A program made the translations under genes and the position numbers. From assembly GCA_025869455.1 (NCBI GenBank), contig JAOZVT010000363.1:1-12843 (forward strand): a stretch of 12,843 nucleotides of DNA, in the 5' to 3' direction. This stretch comes from Prosthecobacter sp. (GTDB lineage: Bacteria; Verrucomicrobiota; Verrucomicrobiia; Verrucomicrobiales; Verrucomicrobiaceae). This document shows, piece by piece, positions 11,766 through 12,843 of this stretch (position 1 is the stretch's first letter; each line of letters opens with the position of its first letter). The notes below the pieces were generated by a model. It worked only from the letters and a program-made list of their open reading frames with translations. It was not told the origin of the DNA and made no database searches.

Positions 11766-11771
11766 TCACGG
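11749..11771. repeat. Single repeat copy overlapping the end of panB
   Basis: These 23 bases are identical to 10840-10862 in the same orientation. They contain the imperfect palindrome CCGCGATTGATCACGG (CCG-GAT / ATC-CGG arms). The first 17 bases encode the last five residues and stop codon of panB, and the rest is intergenic. Confidence 0.75.
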
Positions 11772-11781
11772 AATCAGGGTT

Positions 11782-11823
11782 AAAAAAATGCCGAATAACG
11801 AAACCTGCGTTCGTCATTCGGCA
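11782..11823 (-). terminator. Rho-independent terminator of the DUF3500 gene
   Basis: Arms at 11789-11802 and 11810-11823 form a 14-bp stem around a 7-base loop. On the minus strand the stem (TGCCGAATGACGAA with its partner) closes completely, counting one G-U pair, and is followed by seven T (11788-11782). This is a textbook intrinsic terminator beginning 20 bases after the DUF3500 stop codon. On the plus strand the same position is an A-C mismatch and no T run follows, so it is weaker for panB, though it may still slow readthrough. Confidence 0.88.
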
Positions 11824-11843
11824 GTCTGAAAAATCTTCAGGGC

Positions 11844-12843
11844 TTACTTCGTGTGAGCGTCCTTGTAGTGCGCCGCCAAGATGTCGCGGCCAAAGTCACC
11901 ATCAAAGCTGCGGATCACGCTGTGCGGGTGGTTGGCACCATTCTGTACGTTGTCGTATTCAATGAGGAAGGTCTTGCCCTGCACGCGGTAGTAGTGAGGC
12001 TCGCCGCGTTCCTTGCCACCAGCCCAGGCAAAGAAAATAGGGCCATTGTTTTCGATCTCAGCCCAGAGTTCAGCCGCCGCTTCAGGACGCAGGCGGGTCA
12101 TGTATTCATTGATGACTTCATGCAACTTGGCCTTCTGCTCTGCATTCAGTTGGGCATCTGAGAGGCCCTCTGGCTTCAGTGGGTTCACATGGTGAGCGGC
12201 TTCCGTCAGCATTTCCTTTGGAGCCACCACTTCGACCAGCGCGGTTTTCATTTGAGCCTCATCCAGAGACTTGACCAATTCACGGCCCAGATCCTCTTCC
12301 TTACCCAGCACCCGCAGACCGACCAGCGGCCCCTGACGCAGTTCACCAGGATTGGTACCCATGAAAGAAGGGGTCGCCCGCAGGAACTGCCCATCTCTCA
12401 GCGTGAAGTTCAGGGACAAATGGTGCCCCTCCACGCGCCAGCCCCAGGTGCCCTTCACATCGGGCGTGCCGAAGATGCTGACAAAGTAGTTTTCAGGATC
12501 ACGCTTCACACGTGCTGCCGCACGCTTGGACTCATCTTCGCCCTCCATTTGGTACAATACTTCTTCCAAAGACATGATGGTGACTGCCTTCGTTGCCCCA
12601 CGGGAACCCAGTCCTGAGTTCATCAAAGCCAGGGCCAGAAGGCGCTGCTGGGGGGTCATTTCCTTCATCGGCAAGCCTTTGCGCTCACGCGGGATGAAGT
12701 GCCAGTTTTCACGCTCCTCATCTTCAAAAGGGAAAGTCGCCTTTGCCTTTTGCTCAGGATTCAGGGCCAGGAGGAAAACATTAGCGACCTGCGCCATCTG
12801 GCTTCCGGCCTCGTGCGCCTGAACTGGCGCGAGGGTAAATGCA
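11844..12843 (-). CDS. DUF3500 protein, 5' end beyond the window
   Basis: The frame stays open from the stop at 11844 to the right edge, so the gene is incomplete at its N-terminus. The visible part (333 codons before the stop) matches DUF3500, a family of uncharacterised, mostly exported proteins. Typical blocks are LALNPEQKAKATFPF followed by WHFIPRERKGL, the PQQRLLALALMNSGL segment, EGHHLSLNFTL, TPSFMGTNPGE and the C-terminal YYRVQGKTFLIEYDN, NHPHSVIRSFDGDFG. An internal ATG at 12797 could be taken for the start, but 15 more codons upstream are open and read APVQAHEAGSQ after a hydrophobic end, which looks like the end of a signal peptide. The real start is therefore probably outside the window. 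It converges with panB and has its own strong terminator. A biochemical function is not known to me. Confidence 0.88.
   Translation of the reverse strand, partial: AFTLAPVQAHEAGSQMAQVANVFLLALNPEQKAKATFPFEDEERENWHFIPRERKGLPMKEMTPQQRLLALALMNSGLGSRGATKAVTIMSLEEVLYQMEGEDESKRAAARVKRDPENYFVSIFGTPDVKGTWGWRVEGHHLSLNFTLRDGQFLRATPSFMGTNPGELRQGPLVGLRVLGKEEDLGRELVKSLDEAQMKTALVEVVAPKEMLTEAAHHVNPLKPEGLSDAQLNAEQKAKLHEVINEYMTRLRPEAAAELWAEIENNGPIFFAWAGGKERGEPHYYRVQGKTFLIEYDNVQNGANHPHSVIRSFDGDFGRDILAAHYKDAHTK

Noticed and set aside
12189..12617. A 142-codon plus-strand open frame opposite the DUF3500 gene.
   Set aside because: The opposite strand encodes recognisable DUF3500 blocks across the same bases; this frame has no domain signature.

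Overview
The window looks like chromosome of a Verrucomicrobiota bacterium, probably from the Prosthecobacter/Verrucomicrobium group. This is an inference from gene content: a very large secreted DUF1800 protein followed by a Tat-exported DUF1501 protein, a DUF3500 protein, a type-3 (archaeal/eukaryote-like) prolyl-tRNA synthetase, and a membrane-anchored protein with a GspG-like C-terminus. Shine-Dalgarno sequences are nearly absent. I see no rRNA, tRNA, CRISPR, transposase or phage genes.

Layout. (1) 110-7303, plus strand: a probable three-gene operon for exported proteins. The DUF1800 protein (1605 aa) has calcium-binding-type Asp-rich motifs, a Calx-beta-like domain, a CHRD-like domain and the DUF1800 body, which is interrupted by an array of NWN-type beta-sandwich repeats. 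It is followed 33 bp later by the DUF1501 protein and 18 bp later by a small anchored protein with a GspG-like C-terminal domain. (2) 7303-7356: a compact set of perfect inverted repeats between convergent genes. (3) 7385-10786, minus strand: an M19-type dipeptidase, then a two-gene PIN-domain toxin-antitoxin-like module with a TGA-ATG junction, then proS. (4) 10787-10994: the divergent intergenic region between the dipeptidase and panB. It holds a REPIN-like element, two inverted copies of a short repeat around a nested hairpin. A further copy of the repeat forms the very end of panB. (5) 10995-11765, plus strand: panB. (6) 11782-11823: a strong rho-independent terminator oriented for the minus strand. 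(7) 11844 to the right edge, minus strand: a DUF3500 protein whose N-terminus runs off the window.

How the parts relate. The first three genes probably make one envelope or extracellular system of unknown biochemical role. The DUF1800/DUF1501 pairing is a recurrent arrangement in this and related phyla. The third, pseudopilin-like gene is less discussed and is the part most worth following up. proS (translation), panB (pantothenate and CoA synthesis) and the dipeptidase are housekeeping or peptide-catabolism genes with no obvious functional link to each other. The most unusual DNA-level features are the short dispersed-looking repeats at gene borders. No stretch longer than about 210 bp lacks a gene.
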